Origin: an uncultured Prevotellaceae bacterium
Lineage (GTDB): Bacteria > Bacteroidota > Bacteroidia > Bacteroidales > Muribaculaceae
Direction of reading: 5' to 3'
DNA length: 64,000 bases
Assembly: GCA_937916085.1 (NCBI GenBank)
Contig: CALGGO010000034.1
Location: forward strand, 52,559 to 116,558
The number at the start of each line of letters is the position of its first letter. The first letter of the stretch is position 1. Below are positions 9,401 through 18,269 of this stretch, one piece after another. The position numbers and the translations under genes were made by a program. Below the pieces are notes generated by a model that was not told the origin of the DNA, did not search any database, and worked only from the letters and a program-made list of their open reading frames with translations.

Positions 9401-9890
9401 CTTCCTCATCAAGATTGAGCAGAAGAGCCCCAAGCAAATCACCTGCCGAGGCGGCATTAAGCTCGAGACCCTGCGCATGGACGGCAATGTGGATGTGCAG
9501 CAGCTCACGCCACGCAACGTAAACGCCATGAAGTACTGCTACTCGATGCTCGACGAGAAACCGCTCACCATCAAGTCGGTCTATGACATCGATACTCGCA
9601 GCAGGCTCATCGACCAGGTGAAGCGCTACAACCAGTTCTTCATTGACCTGTGCGACAATGTCACAAAAGACGAGTTTGGCATTGACAACAAGGTGTTCAA
9701 GATATTCTGCAACGTGGTCGGCGACGACATCGACAACTACCTCACCGCAGGCATCAACAGCTACCTCAAGGGGCGTTACCAGGGCGACGAGCACATCGAG
9801 GACGTGCCCTTCTTCTACCCCATCATAGGCATCATCCGCCACAACCTCCTCAAGAACCTCTGCAACGAGGTGATATCTAGGACAGTATAA
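6459..9890 (+). CDS. Large cytoplasmic protein with C-terminal actin/Hsp70-fold ATPase domain
   Basis: 1143 residues from the ATG at 6459. The first ~575 residues match nothing I recognise and have no signal or membrane segment. The C-terminal half carries the actin/Hsp70/FtsA nucleotide-binding motifs in order: phosphate-1 VDFGTTNSH (about 586-594), phosphate-2 SIDIGGGTTDT (about 788-798) and the adenosine motif FSGTGSKIL (about 945). It should therefore bind and hydrolyse ATP. SrfB/Hsp70-like proteins have a comparable large architecture. It follows the tubulin-like gene directly, giving a paired tubulin-fold and actin-fold operon. The last 377 bp are duplicated at 19022-19398, flanking the RHS insertion. 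Before that insertion the next gene was probably the one at 19439. Confidence 0.8.
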   Translation: MSQVLSYNNKTTKTSAQDWIPVTPYVDDDIKQIKDPNGGMSENPRTAIPSPFAQLDLVKNAFEHLAGNARLSGSMMDKRLVSNALDVAQLFFDFENHKDYLHIVRWNRDEQLERLKSEPEHRLYGETLELFLASDTKYNFNLLTDWYIMLWNSQVIGATSPSSMTIAVPRESERPINAIKVEQGISLFDSDTRDLWQRDDDFIYYMFMLFNAFPTLRTAVKGVYDYMLKNKNIIMEQKPLLYNRLTQVIPNLEALSYELAPRLVERLDLEFDPFVGDNEVTVLGARLYHKRARDIRTAAASSDFVIAPTREVGDTLPLVLRNNFNGSVDHYIYIDKEWDSSTQVFTHGIPVAKRKLPDTSIEYPFLTTGDFLQDTLIRLSGPIDSDHYFAGNIINKMMNSNNGYLLPLTEEFFKYFNASDVTKQVHGRNMLEMEEMSDGSVNVTIRVPLKKRFIELTRNYYPIDDPSWHFDEKRGTGRIITNVVMSAAIFPFVRTDYKDDYTVQLFSMIDGGSAQLSFFNDGMTNDKLKCSSKLRSQSSYTTSYYDIEGAFDMVQASITTPSGQFTGYIVPLWKPYMASSKELIFAVDFGTTNSHVEWSVRGEDAKTLEFAHGEHQVLIASLLKRGTLLFADQLQRVEFLPSDIDNVYGFPLRSALARNAISIGGHKLFGDINIPFLYERQYFDGYDITTNLKWMGDITLSREFLRELVLLIKAKVLLENGDLNRTSIVYFFPVSMGGSDRRKLDDTWNELYHTYFGDDTSNLHAYPESIAPAYFYKGDDVSGGSFVSIDIGGGTTDTVIYQPTEDRLDTIPVAISSFRFAGDAIFGDAFTERDADNNPLIRHYGEYFKRLISKNSDIGYLNSILQDVLKRKRSQDVNAFLFSIENVEQLRTLREVDRNIYSYNILLRNDQQRKLIFMYFYAAIIYYIAQSMKARNYEMPKQIYFSGTGSKILNILGSKDQVTEFTQLILERVFEKKYTERFLIKIEQKSPKQITCRGGIKLETLRMDGNVDVQQLTPRNVNAMKYCYSMLDEKPLTIKSVYDIDTRSRLIDQVKRYNQFFIDLCDNVTKDEFGIDNKVFKIFCNVVGDDIDNYLTAGINSYLKGRYQGDEHIEDVPFFYPIIGIIRHNLLKNLCNEVISRTV
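9514..9890 (+). repeat. Direct repeat copy 1 (3' end of actin-fold gene)
   Basis: 377 bp matching 19022-19398. Read base by base, the stretch from about 9522 to 9806 is identical. Differences are one base near 9520, a C/A near 9809, two near 9866-9872, and a cluster in the last ~25 bp. Both copies end at the stop codon. The pair brackets the RHS locus. Confidence 0.95.
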
Positions 9891-9909
9891 ATTAGCAACT
9901 TTCTTTTTA

Positions 9910-11007
9910 ATGAAATTTTCTGTCTCATTTTTTTTCCTATCAATATCATTTATCTCATCTTCTCAAGTGACACTTAACAAGGCAATAATGTTGCCGATGA
10001 ATGGCGACAGGGTTGACAGGCAGCGGGTTGAGGCGGTTGAAGTTGGTGCTCGTGGTCAAGAAGCTATTTGGGACATGAGTCATGCCCTTGTGGTTGAGGA
10101 CGGGTGCACGATGCGGTTCTTCAACTCTGGCGACAGTGTGGTAGCTCGAGTGGAGGGGCGGCATCAGTATGTCTATGAGATTAAGGGCGACAGTGTGTTG
10201 CTCCGTAGCCAGGAGACAGCATTGTCAAATCTTGCCGATTCTCTGCCTGCATTGAAGATGGTGTTTCCTTTAACGTTTGGCGACAGTATTTCTTCTCCTA
10301 TTTATTACCGTGGAAAATATTGTGGAAACAATGCAATTGCCACTGCTGGGATTTATTCAATGGTGGTTGATGGAGAAGGGACGCTAATCCTACCTGATGA
10401 CACGATAAGAAACGTGCTTCGTATTCATGAGAGATTTGATACAAAGATGAGTGTGAGTCCTTGGGCAAAAGAAGTAGTCATTAGTGCAGATAATGATTCG
10501 TTGATGCGCCACGTTTGCGACACCTACAGCTGGTATAGCAGTGATTTCCGATACCCATTGGCTCAAATCACAAAAGACAGCTTTTATAATGGAGCAAACA
10601 TGACGAGAGAAGATGAGACCGCTTATCTTTGTCCTCCTGCGACACAGCTCTATGCTCTCGGTGACGTGCGCCAGCAACGACAGATGCAAACACCACAAAC
10701 CCCGAACAATATTGGTGGATATGGCTATAATAGTTATAGTAATCACAACATGAATGACAAGATGCTTGCCGACAAAGCTAATGCTGTGGCAATAAATGTA
10801 GCCAAAGGTCATATTGATGTTACAATCCCCACAAATAGCGGCATGATTTCCGAGGTAATCCTGAGCGACCTACAGGGTAGGGTATATGGTTCTTCAAAAG
10901 GCAAGATTGCGCATTCATTTGATACCTCACGCTTGCCACAAGGAGCTTATCTTCTTTACGTCAATGACGGAGAGAATGTTAGAACTGAAAGAATTAATGT
11001 AAAGTAA
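9910..11007 (+). CDS. Secreted protein with type IX secretion C-terminal sorting module
   Basis: 365 residues with an N-terminal signal peptide (SFFFLSISFISSSQ). The last ~65 residues (VILSDLQGRVYGS, then SFDTSRLPQGAYLLYV and ERINVK) fit the T9SS type A sorting domain, which directs outer-membrane translocation in Bacteroidota. The middle has no recognised domain. It starts 20 bp after the actin-fold gene and is followed 17 bp later by the first RHS gene, so it probably arrived with the RHS locus. Such T9SS cargo genes often precede paired RHS genes in Bacteroidota (family knowledge). Its role could be surface attachment or help in RHS export; this is inference. Confidence 0.7.
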   Translation: MKFSVSFFFLSISFISSSQVTLNKAIMLPMNGDRVDRQRVEAVEVGARGQEAIWDMSHALVVEDGCTMRFFNSGDSVVARVEGRHQYVYEIKGDSVLLRSQETALSNLADSLPALKMVFPLTFGDSISSPIYYRGKYCGNNAIATAGIYSMVVDGEGTLILPDDTIRNVLRIHERFDTKMSVSPWAKEVVISADNDSLMRHVCDTYSWYSSDFRYPLAQITKDSFYNGANMTREDETAYLCPPATQLYALGDVRQQRQMQTPQTPNNIGGYGYNSYSNHNMNDKMLADKANAVAINVAKGHIDVTIPTNSGMISEVILSDLQGRVYGSSKGKIAHSFDTSRLPQGAYLLYVNDGENVRTERINVK

Positions 11008-11024
11008 AAAACAAAGAAAATACA

Positions 11025-14000
11025 ATGAGATTGTTTAACCATGTATATTGTTTCTATGTTAGAATTATTATATGTGTGTCATATATTATTATAAATACAT
11101 GGCCAATTAATGCAAGTTTAATAATACCAGACCATTTACCAACACCTAATGCTGCCTCATTAGGTTCATGGGGTGATGTCCCGGTGTCTTTAAGTACTGG
11201 AAAACCAAATATATCAATACCACTATATAGTACAACGGTAAAGGGAGTAGAAATGCCCATCACATTATGCTACGATGCTACAGGTGTAAAACTCAACTCT
11301 TTGCCAAGTTGGACTGGCTATAATTGGACCCTTAGTGCTGGTGGCGTAATCACACGTACCATAAATAGGAATCCTGATGAATATGAATACTCAAAGAACG
11401 GTTCTATTGTTAACTTTATTAATTATTTCAAGGGGCATAGTCGTCTCGAAACATATATGCATGGTAACCCATATTTAATCGTTACGGATGCAATCGAAAG
11501 AGTTCGTGATTTGGAGCCAGACATTTTTTACTTTAACTTTATGGGGAAAAGTGGAAGATTTTTTTTGGGCAATGATGGTCAATGGCGAGTTTCTTGCGAT
11601 GAGAATCTTGAAATCATCTATGATGTCAGTGACTCAACTCAACTTATTGCACCTTTCATTGCTCAATTTCCATTTACTAATGCCAATTATAGGAACGCCC
11701 CTCTTACAATCCCAGGTTTTAGAATAAGAGATAATGATGGTATCATTTATGAATTTGGATATACTACCGATGCCATTGAATACACTACTCATTTTTTCTC
11801 AATGAGCGATTATGAAGATAAAGATTCATGGCTTGCGACAAGCTGGTATCTGACAAGTGTAAAAGATCGTTTTGGCAATGAACTATATAAACTTAATTAT
11901 ACACGAGGAAAGTTTTGTGCTCAGTTTTATAATATATTTGAGAATTATGTTTATGACGAGTCGATATCAAACTGGCATTCGGGACTTAGCATGATATATG
12001 GATATAGCAGTTATGATTATAATAATCCAACCACAGAATATGATGGTCAACTTGACGCGCCAGTTTTTTTGACATCAATAAATGCTTTAAATGGAGTTAA
12101 AATTAATTTCACCTCTAGTGAAGGCGATCAAAGCATGTGGGACTTATTTCGAAACCTATCAAGTTTTACTGGTGAGGCAGGTTTGTATGGTTATCTGTGG
12201 CCTAGAGTTAAAAGTATGAGTCATATCACCAATGCTTTTTATTATCTAACTGACGCTTTTCAACAGTATCTTCCTTCGACAGCCGGTTCAGACATTGGCT
12301 ATATACTTGATAGAGTTTGCACTCAAAAACTGGATAGAATATTAGTAACATATAACGCATGCATTTCTAGTGGAAATTCACAAGCAATAGTTTTTAATTA
12401 TAATTATGCAGGAAGAATGATGCTTGATAACATTAAATATAAATATTATAATGAATTGGGACAACTTACTAATATTAAAAGTTTCGAATTTGAATACAAT
12501 AATAAAGATAGTCTACCTACAGACTGCTTGACAAAAACTGTTGACCATTGGGGATATTACAATGGTAACTATTCTTTAAGACCTAATTCGGTTACTCTTA
12601 TGAGAAATTACAAATCGTCACGTGATCCTGTAACAAACAAGGCTGGAATAGGGCTTTTGACGAAGATTACATATCCAACAGGAGGTGCCACTGCTTTTGA
12701 ATATGAAAACAACACTTTCTCACAAACAGTGTCTTTGAACAGGCAGTCAATAAAGGACAGCGTAGGTATTGGTGGAGGTATGAGAATCAAAAGTATTAGT
12801 GAATTTGAAGATTCAACATGTTCAAAATTATTAAAAAGGAGAACTTACTCCTATAATAAACCAAATACAAATATCAGTAGCGGACAACTGACAGCTATTC
12901 CTGTTTATCTGTGGGAAAATTGGTATGCCCCAATCATCACTTATGGGCAATACAATGCTTCCTCAAAGATGTCAATATTTAGGTCAACATCTATACACTC
13001 TCTATCCAACGCTATGGGTGCTTCTGTCATCTATACAAATGTAAAAGAAACTTTTGAGGACGGCAGTTGTTCTGAATATAGTTTCAGTGGTCTACAGGGT
13101 AATAATGATATGCTGTTTGTAGAAGGGAACTTGAATACCAATAATGCCACTCCTTTTGATAAATTCTCAGACAGAAGTTATAGACGAGGAAAGATAATAG
13201 GGAAGACCGATTATGACAATCTGGGACATAAAGTGTGTTCTTCTAAATTCTTATATCATACAGTAGGGTTGGAAAACGATAAGACATATGCCAGTTCTTT
13301 GACGTTACAAAAGAATTACCGGAGTGGTCAAACCTTGGACGTTTATGAGACAATAATGACTGACGGTCTATATTATCTTGCTGGCAGATTGTACCGTTTG
13401 TTCCCAGACAGATACGATGTATGTTGTCAAATTGACACAACATTCAATTTCGATGGATCTTATTCTATCAGCAGAAAAGATATCACTTACAAAGACAATA
13501 ACATCTCAGTATATTCTCCTTTCACACATATGGTTCGTGAAAGGACTTTGTCCGCAATAAGTGATACAAGAGGAACGTCTTCAATGACTAAGACATTTCT
13601 TTATCCATTTGAGTCAAATAAAAATTTGGTAAAGACTCTTACTTCCGAATACAATATATTAAATCCTATTAGCACTAGTATCTTCTATAATAATGTGCTT
13701 AATAGGAAAGACTCAATTGTATTTGGCGAATTTCCAGTTGATACAATTAACCACACACCTATTAAATACGTTATGCCTAAAATGGAACTAGTTGATTATG
13801 GTGGTATAATTGATACAACTGTAACATATTTAGAATACTATAAATCTGGGGCTTTAAGGAAATTCCAAAGGTTAGGAGAAGATAATACAACGTTGAGATG
13901 GATTTACAACGATAATTATCTTATCTATAGTCAGGTTGGAATACATCCATATGACCAGAATTTCAGTGAAAGTGATGTTTTTAAGGATAATAATAATCTC

Positions 14001-14207
14001 TCGGATATGCTTAAAGCAAGGATTATTAATTGTGAGGGAGATTTCATAACGGGATATTCTTATTTTGGAGATATTGGCTTACGTTCAAAAATATCTGCCA
14101 ACGGTATTACAGAACATTTCCAATATAACCTCAAGAATCAACTTGAAAAAATCCTTGATGATAATTACAAAACCATTAAAGGATTTCAATACAATTATAG
14201 AAAATGA
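11025..14207 (+). CDS. RHS-locus large secreted protein (N-terminal partner of the RHS pair)
   Basis: 1060 residues. An N-terminal hydrophobic signal is followed by PNAASLGSWGDVPVSLSTGK and NISIPLY, the conserved opening of Bacteroidota RHS-type shell proteins. Many Tyr/Asp-rich strand repeats follow (for example VDHWGYYNGNYSLRPN and FEYENNTFSQTVSLNR). The gene overlaps the next by 4 bp (ATGA at 14204), implying translational coupling. The pair probably forms the beta-strand shell that encloses a toxic tip. The coding sequence is markedly more AT-rich than the surrounding cytoskeletal genes, consistent with horizontal acquisition. Confidence 0.8.
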   Translation: MRLFNHVYCFYVRIIICVSYIIINTWPINASLIIPDHLPTPNAASLGSWGDVPVSLSTGKPNISIPLYSTTVKGVEMPITLCYDATGVKLNSLPSWTGYNWTLSAGGVITRTINRNPDEYEYSKNGSIVNFINYFKGHSRLETYMHGNPYLIVTDAIERVRDLEPDIFYFNFMGKSGRFFLGNDGQWRVSCDENLEIIYDVSDSTQLIAPFIAQFPFTNANYRNAPLTIPGFRIRDNDGIIYEFGYTTDAIEYTTHFFSMSDYEDKDSWLATSWYLTSVKDRFGNELYKLNYTRGKFCAQFYNIFENYVYDESISNWHSGLSMIYGYSSYDYNNPTTEYDGQLDAPVFLTSINALNGVKINFTSSEGDQSMWDLFRNLSSFTGEAGLYGYLWPRVKSMSHITNAFYYLTDAFQQYLPSTAGSDIGYILDRVCTQKLDRILVTYNACISSGNSQAIVFNYNYAGRMMLDNIKYKYYNELGQLTNIKSFEFEYNNKDSLPTDCLTKTVDHWGYYNGNYSLRPNSVTLMRNYKSSRDPVTNKAGIGLLTKITYPTGGATAFEYENNTFSQTVSLNRQSIKDSVGIGGGMRIKSISEFEDSTCSKLLKRRTYSYNKPNTNISSGQLTAIPVYLWENWYAPIITYGQYNASSKMSIFRSTSIHSLSNAMGASVIYTNVKETFEDGSCSEYSFSGLQGNNDMLFVEGNLNTNNATPFDKFSDRSYRRGKIIGKTDYDNLGHKVCSSKFLYHTVGLENDKTYASSLTLQKNYRSGQTLDVYETIMTDGLYYLAGRLYRLFPDRYDVCCQIDTTFNFDGSYSISRKDITYKDNNISVYSPFTHMVRERTLSAISDTRGTSSMTKTFLYPFESNKNLVKTLTSEYNILNPISTSIFYNNVLNRKDSIVFGEFPVDTINHTPIKYVMPKMELVDYGGIIDTTVTYLEYYKSGALRKFQRLGEDNTTLRWIYNDNYLIYSQVGIHPYDQNFSESDVFKDNNNLSDMLKARIINCEGDFITGYSYFGDIGLRSKISANGITEHFQYNLKNQLEKILDDNYKTIKGFQYNYRK

Positions 14208-17200
14208 ATAATATAACTCATAAAATACTCTTTTTGATGCTGTTGTCCACTTGTTGCCTTGATTGTATGTCACAATCAATAGACGCTAATTATGTTATGC
14301 AAAGAAGTATGACAGACAGCGTTAGTAGCATAGTGGCTATAAATTATTATGATGGTTTAGGCAGAAAAAGTCAGACAGTTATTAAAGATGCTGCAACAAA
14401 TGGCTATGATCAGATAACCATGACTGATTATGACATTAAAGGCAAAGTGGAGAAAAACTGGTTGACAATCCCCATAAATGGTAATGGGGCTTTCTGTGAC
14501 ACAATTCTTTTTAGACAGACAGCCATTGATTATTATAGTGACAGCTTTCCCTATTTAAAAATCAATTATGAAGACTCCCCTTTAAATCGGAAAACTGAAG
14601 AATATGGTGCTGGCATCATATGGCACAACAACCACAAAAGTAAAAAGATAGTTTATTCTGCCAATAGCAGTACAATTAATAAATGCAGGAAATATGTTGT
14701 TTCCACTAGCGACTATTCTTTGAGTTCGCAAGGTTATTGGCAAAATGGTGAGCTTGACGTTATAATTGAAACCGATGAAGATAATAGCAAAGTTATTTCT
14801 TTTAAAGATATGCGTGGTCTATTAGTACTTCAGCGAATTATTGATAATAAGAATTCTAATCAAGAGCATGACACTTATTATGTATATGATAATCGTGGCA
14901 ATCTTTGTTATGTGTTGCCACCCATGGCTAGCTCAGAATTGACATCTGGCACTTGGAGTGATAATAATGAAACCATTCAAAAATATTGTTATTTCTATAA
15001 ATATGATGGTAGGGGTTTGTGCATCTATAAGAGATCTCCAGATTGCGCCCCTGTATTTATGAGATATGATAAAGCACATAGATTGATTTTTTTGCAAGAT
15101 GGAAATTTAAGAGATAAAGGTAAATGGCTTTACAAACTTTATGATATTATGGGTAGAAATGTTGTTACTGGAATTTGCTCAAACGCAAATCCTCCAGATT
15201 TTACATACGAACAAGTACAAGCTATATTTGCGAAATCAACACTATCCTTCTCCAGCTATTATAGAGACTCATGTGGCTATATTGCCAATGTGGCGCTAAA
15301 TGAACCAGAGCCATTATCTGTTAATTATTATGATAAATATAATTTTATTAGTATTTTTGCAACTCATAATGACTCACTTCAGTTTAGGCAAATGACTGGA
15401 TATGACGAAAGATATAATAATTTAGCCTCACAATCGGCCAAAGGCTATCTTACTGGCACGGCTACGCGCGTGCTGGGCGACACGACTGTGCTTGTCAAGA
15501 GCCTGTACTATGACTGCCACGGTAATGTAATCCAGAGCCATGAGAGCAATGCTGTGGGTGGCTATGACCACGACTATATGCACCTCACGTTCACCGGCAA
15601 GCCGCTCATTGTCAGACACGAGCATTCCACCGACTCGACCCACCATGTTGACATAAATACCATGACTTACGATGCTATGGAGAGGCTGCTCTCCACCACC
15701 GTCACCCACGACGGCGAGCAGGTGGATGTAATCACCAACACCTACGATGACCTGGGGCGGCTCGCCTCGCAGTCGTGCCTGAGCAATCAGCAGACTACAA
15801 GCTACAGCTACAACATCCGCAACTGGATTACAAGCATCGACGCCGGCGAGTGCATAATGAAACAGTCGCTGCATTATGCCGATGCTGTTGACGGCTCCAC
15901 ACCGTGCTACAACGGCAACATCAGTGCTATGGACTGGAATACGGAAATCAACAACTTCGACATGAAGCTCAACCGCTATTGCTACAGCTATGACGGCATG
16001 AACCGCCTCACGGAAGCATCATATATGATGTATTACCCGATGGCCGGAATGGGATTCAATAATCAGGAGAATTACTCCACCAGCTATAGCTATGACCTGA
16101 ACAGCAACATCACGGCACTGCAGCGATATGGACGCAACGAGCAGTTCGGAGTGGGCAGTAGCAGATATTACGGTTACGGCCTAATTGATAATCTCACAAT
16201 AACCCGCAACGGCAACCAGCTCAAGAAAGTCACCGACCAGTGCGAGGTGCTGACCTACGCCGGCGCGATGGACTTCAAGGACGGAGCCAATGAGCAGGTT
16301 GAGTACACCTGGGACGCCAACGGCAACATGACAAGCGACAAGAACAAGGGATTGACACAGATAAAGTACAATGTTCTCAATCTACCTGAGAAAATCATTC
16401 ACAGCGACGGACATGTCACCTACATCACCTATGCCGCAGATGACCGCAAACTCAATGTGACATACAAGATTGATTTGCGGCATGCCATAGTAGGACCGGG
16501 AGGGTTGACTGGTTTAGACGGGAATGAGTACGGTTTAAATGGCGGAGGCGTCGTGGATCCTGTGCACCCAGGCTTGGACCCTATATACACCGACTTTGAG
16601 CGTGTAGTCATGACCCGTGACTACTGCGGCAATTACATCTACCGCAATGGCGCCATTGAGCGCATTATGATGGGCAACGGCTTCATTCAGGACAGCGTCT
16701 ATTACGTCCAGATCAAGGACTATCAGGGCAACGTGCGAGCTGTCCTTGACCAGAACCGCAACCTTGTGGAGCGCAACGAGTACTACCCCTACGGCGGCCT
16801 CATCAACGCCAGCGACAACCAGCACCAGCCTTACAAATACAGTTCAAAAGAACTCGACCGAGAAAACGGGCTCGACCTATATGACTTCTCCGCGAGAATG
16901 TATGACCCGATGTTGCCAATGTTCACAAGTGTTGATCCTCTGTCAGAGAAAAAGCCGCGGATTAGTCCATTTGTTTATTGTTCGGGAAATCCAGTCAATA
17001 GAATAGATCCAACTGGTTTTGATGACTATAGATTTGATAAAAAAACTGGAGCGTTTTACCTTATGGGATTAACAGACCAGACAACAGACAGAGTACTTGC
17101 TTATCATTTTAATAAAAAAACTAAACAATTTGAACAAAATACAGGATTCTTTCAGAGAAAAGTCTTAATGGATAATATAGAAAAAGGAATCTTAGAGGAC

Positions 17201-17644
17201 GGCATTAATTTTAAAGAAAATAATATTGTGATATCTGTAGGTGAAAACAAAGCATCAGTTGATGGGGTTAAATCATTTGTGTTAAAAATGTCTGAACTTG
17301 TTGGTAAAGAAATAAAAGGTTTTTGTTATTCATCAAATTCAACTAATGAAGTGAGTGACATTCTTATAAATAAATATAAACATAATACTTATACATCATC
17401 ATATGGCAATACGAATGCTTTAGCTAAAAAATATATAGACAATTTTTCTTTAGACAAAATTCTTATTACTTTTCATACGCATCCAAATGGTGAATTAGGA
17501 GCTACTTTTTATGCACCTGAAATTTCAACAGATATAGAAATTATGACGAGAAATCGGCAAACGCTTCATAATGCAAGATTTATTATTTTGTATAGAAGTC
17601 AGGGGCAAGATAAGCCACAAGAATATGATTATACAGAAGAATAA
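14204..17644 (+). CDS. RHS/YD-repeat polymorphic toxin with JAB-like C-terminal tip
   Basis: 1146 residues. Signal peptide, then YYDGLGRKSQTVIKDA (the DUF6443-like start of Bacteroidota RHS proteins), YD repeats, and an RHS core ending in the hallmark PFVYCSGNPVNRIDPTG (about 920-937). The roughly 209 residues after the core form the variable tip. It contains ITFHTHPNGE (His1091 and His1093), then a Ser and an Asp in EISTDIE. That resembles the metal-binding HxHP...S..D signature of JAB/MPN peptidases, which occur as RHS tips and releasing proteases. The S-to-D spacing is not canonical, so the class is tentative. The segment from 15430 to about 16960 is GC-rich, while the N-terminal part and tip are AT-rich: a mosaic. 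The likely role is interbacterial competition. Confidence 0.85.
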   Translation: MNNITHKILFLMLLSTCCLDCMSQSIDANYVMQRSMTDSVSSIVAINYYDGLGRKSQTVIKDAATNGYDQITMTDYDIKGKVEKNWLTIPINGNGAFCDTILFRQTAIDYYSDSFPYLKINYEDSPLNRKTEEYGAGIIWHNNHKSKKIVYSANSSTINKCRKYVVSTSDYSLSSQGYWQNGELDVIIETDEDNSKVISFKDMRGLLVLQRIIDNKNSNQEHDTYYVYDNRGNLCYVLPPMASSELTSGTWSDNNETIQKYCYFYKYDGRGLCIYKRSPDCAPVFMRYDKAHRLIFLQDGNLRDKGKWLYKLYDIMGRNVVTGICSNANPPDFTYEQVQAIFAKSTLSFSSYYRDSCGYIANVALNEPEPLSVNYYDKYNFISIFATHNDSLQFRQMTGYDERYNNLASQSAKGYLTGTATRVLGDTTVLVKSLYYDCHGNVIQSHESNAVGGYDHDYMHLTFTGKPLIVRHEHSTDSTHHVDINTMTYDAMERLLSTTVTHDGEQVDVITNTYDDLGRLASQSCLSNQQTTSYSYNIRNWITSIDAGECIMKQSLHYADAVDGSTPCYNGNISAMDWNTEINNFDMKLNRYCYSYDGMNRLTEASYMMYYPMAGMGFNNQENYSTSYSYDLNSNITALQRYGRNEQFGVGSSRYYGYGLIDNLTITRNGNQLKKVTDQCEVLTYAGAMDFKDGANEQVEYTWDANGNMTSDKNKGLTQIKYNVLNLPEKIIHSDGHVTYITYAADDRKLNVTYKIDLRHAIVGPGGLTGLDGNEYGLNGGGVVDPVHPGLDPIYTDFERVVMTRDYCGNYIYRNGAIERIMMGNGFIQDSVYYVQIKDYQGNVRAVLDQNRNLVERNEYYPYGGLINASDNQHQPYKYSSKELDRENGLDLYDFSARMYDPMLPMFTSVDPLSEKKPRISPFVYCSGNPVNRIDPTGFDDYRFDKKTGAFYLMGLTDQTTDRVLAYHFNKKTKQFEQNTGFFQRKVLMDNIEKGILEDGINFKENNIVISVGENKASVDGVKSFVLKMSELVGKEIKGFCYSSNSTNEVSDILINKYKHNTYTSSYGNTNALAKKYIDNFSLDKILITFHTHPNGELGATFYAPEISTDIEIMTRNRQTLHNARFIILYRSQGQDKPQEYDYTEE
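15931..16679 (+). repeat. RHS core segment duplicated downstream (copy 1)
   Basis: This segment matches 18270-19027. The first ~380 bp diverge in places; from about 16317 to 16678 the two read as identical. It encodes the region from DWNTEINNFDMKLNRYCYSY to RNGAIERIMMGN of the RHS core. Confidence 0.9.
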
Positions 17645-17659
17645 ACACTTTTAATACTA

Positions 17660-18121
17660 ATGATAATGAGAGAATTAAGAAAAATAATTGTCTTAATGAT
17701 ATTAATTGTTCCTCTAATCAATATTGATTTGTTTGGAAAAACGATTAAAGGATTAGTCATTGATGATTTAGACTTTGAGCCAATTCCCTTAGTGGAAATT
17801 ATCATCAATGATACAGTCAAGATAGGAGAAACTAAAATTTATGGTGATCATTGTGGTACTTTTGAAATTAATCTCCCTGATTCGATTTATATAATAAGTT
17901 TTGAGGCGGTTTGTTTTGAGCCAACTAAAGTTTTATTATGTGAAAAATGTGAATATATTGAAGTAATTATGTTTCAAGAAGCCAATGAAGACTTTATTAC
18001 TTTAAAAGATGCTGAAAAGAAAAAAAAGAAAAGGTTTAACAAAATAGGTAAGAAAAGAAAAGAAGCATACAATCGTGGAATTTTTCGATTAAAAAGACCA
18101 TGCTACAAGCAATTTTTTTAA
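17660..18121 (+). CDS. Small secreted/anchored protein, candidate immunity protein of the RHS tip
   Basis: 153 residues, starting 15 bp after the RHS stop; the second ATG at 17666 is an equally possible start. A hydrophobic N-terminus (IVLMILIVPLINIDLFG) is followed by KTIKGLVIDDLDFEPIP, resembling the start of a carboxypeptidase regulatory-like beta-sandwich. The C-terminus is strongly basic (KKKKKRFNKIGKKRKE). The position directly after a toxin tip and the strongly AT-rich composition are what is expected of a cognate immunity gene. An envelope location would suit a toxin acting outside the cytoplasm. The gene is well supported; the immunity role is inference from position only. Confidence 0.6.
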   Translation: MIMRELRKIIVLMILIVPLINIDLFGKTIKGLVIDDLDFEPIPLVEIIINDTVKIGETKIYGDHCGTFEINLPDSIYIISFEAVCFEPTKVLLCEKCEYIEVIMFQEANEDFITLKDAEKKKKKRFNKIGKKRKEAYNRGIFRLKRPCYKQFF

Positions 18122-18269
18122 ATCAGTTGTTTTTCTTGATAAAAGTTGTTAAATTTGTAATTGACAAACTATTCTCCACATCATTTATGAACAATCATAA
18201 CTCACACATCCACCCAATATATCCTAAAAAGAACCGATACTTTGAGTTCTTCGGTCATCACAGCGGACT

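Noticed and set aside
7671..9842. 723-codon open frame on the minus strand
   Set aside because: It lies opposite the actin-fold gene, whose plus-strand product has intact ATPase motifs. The antisense product is Val/Glu/Ala/His-rich low-information sequence produced by GC-biased third positions.
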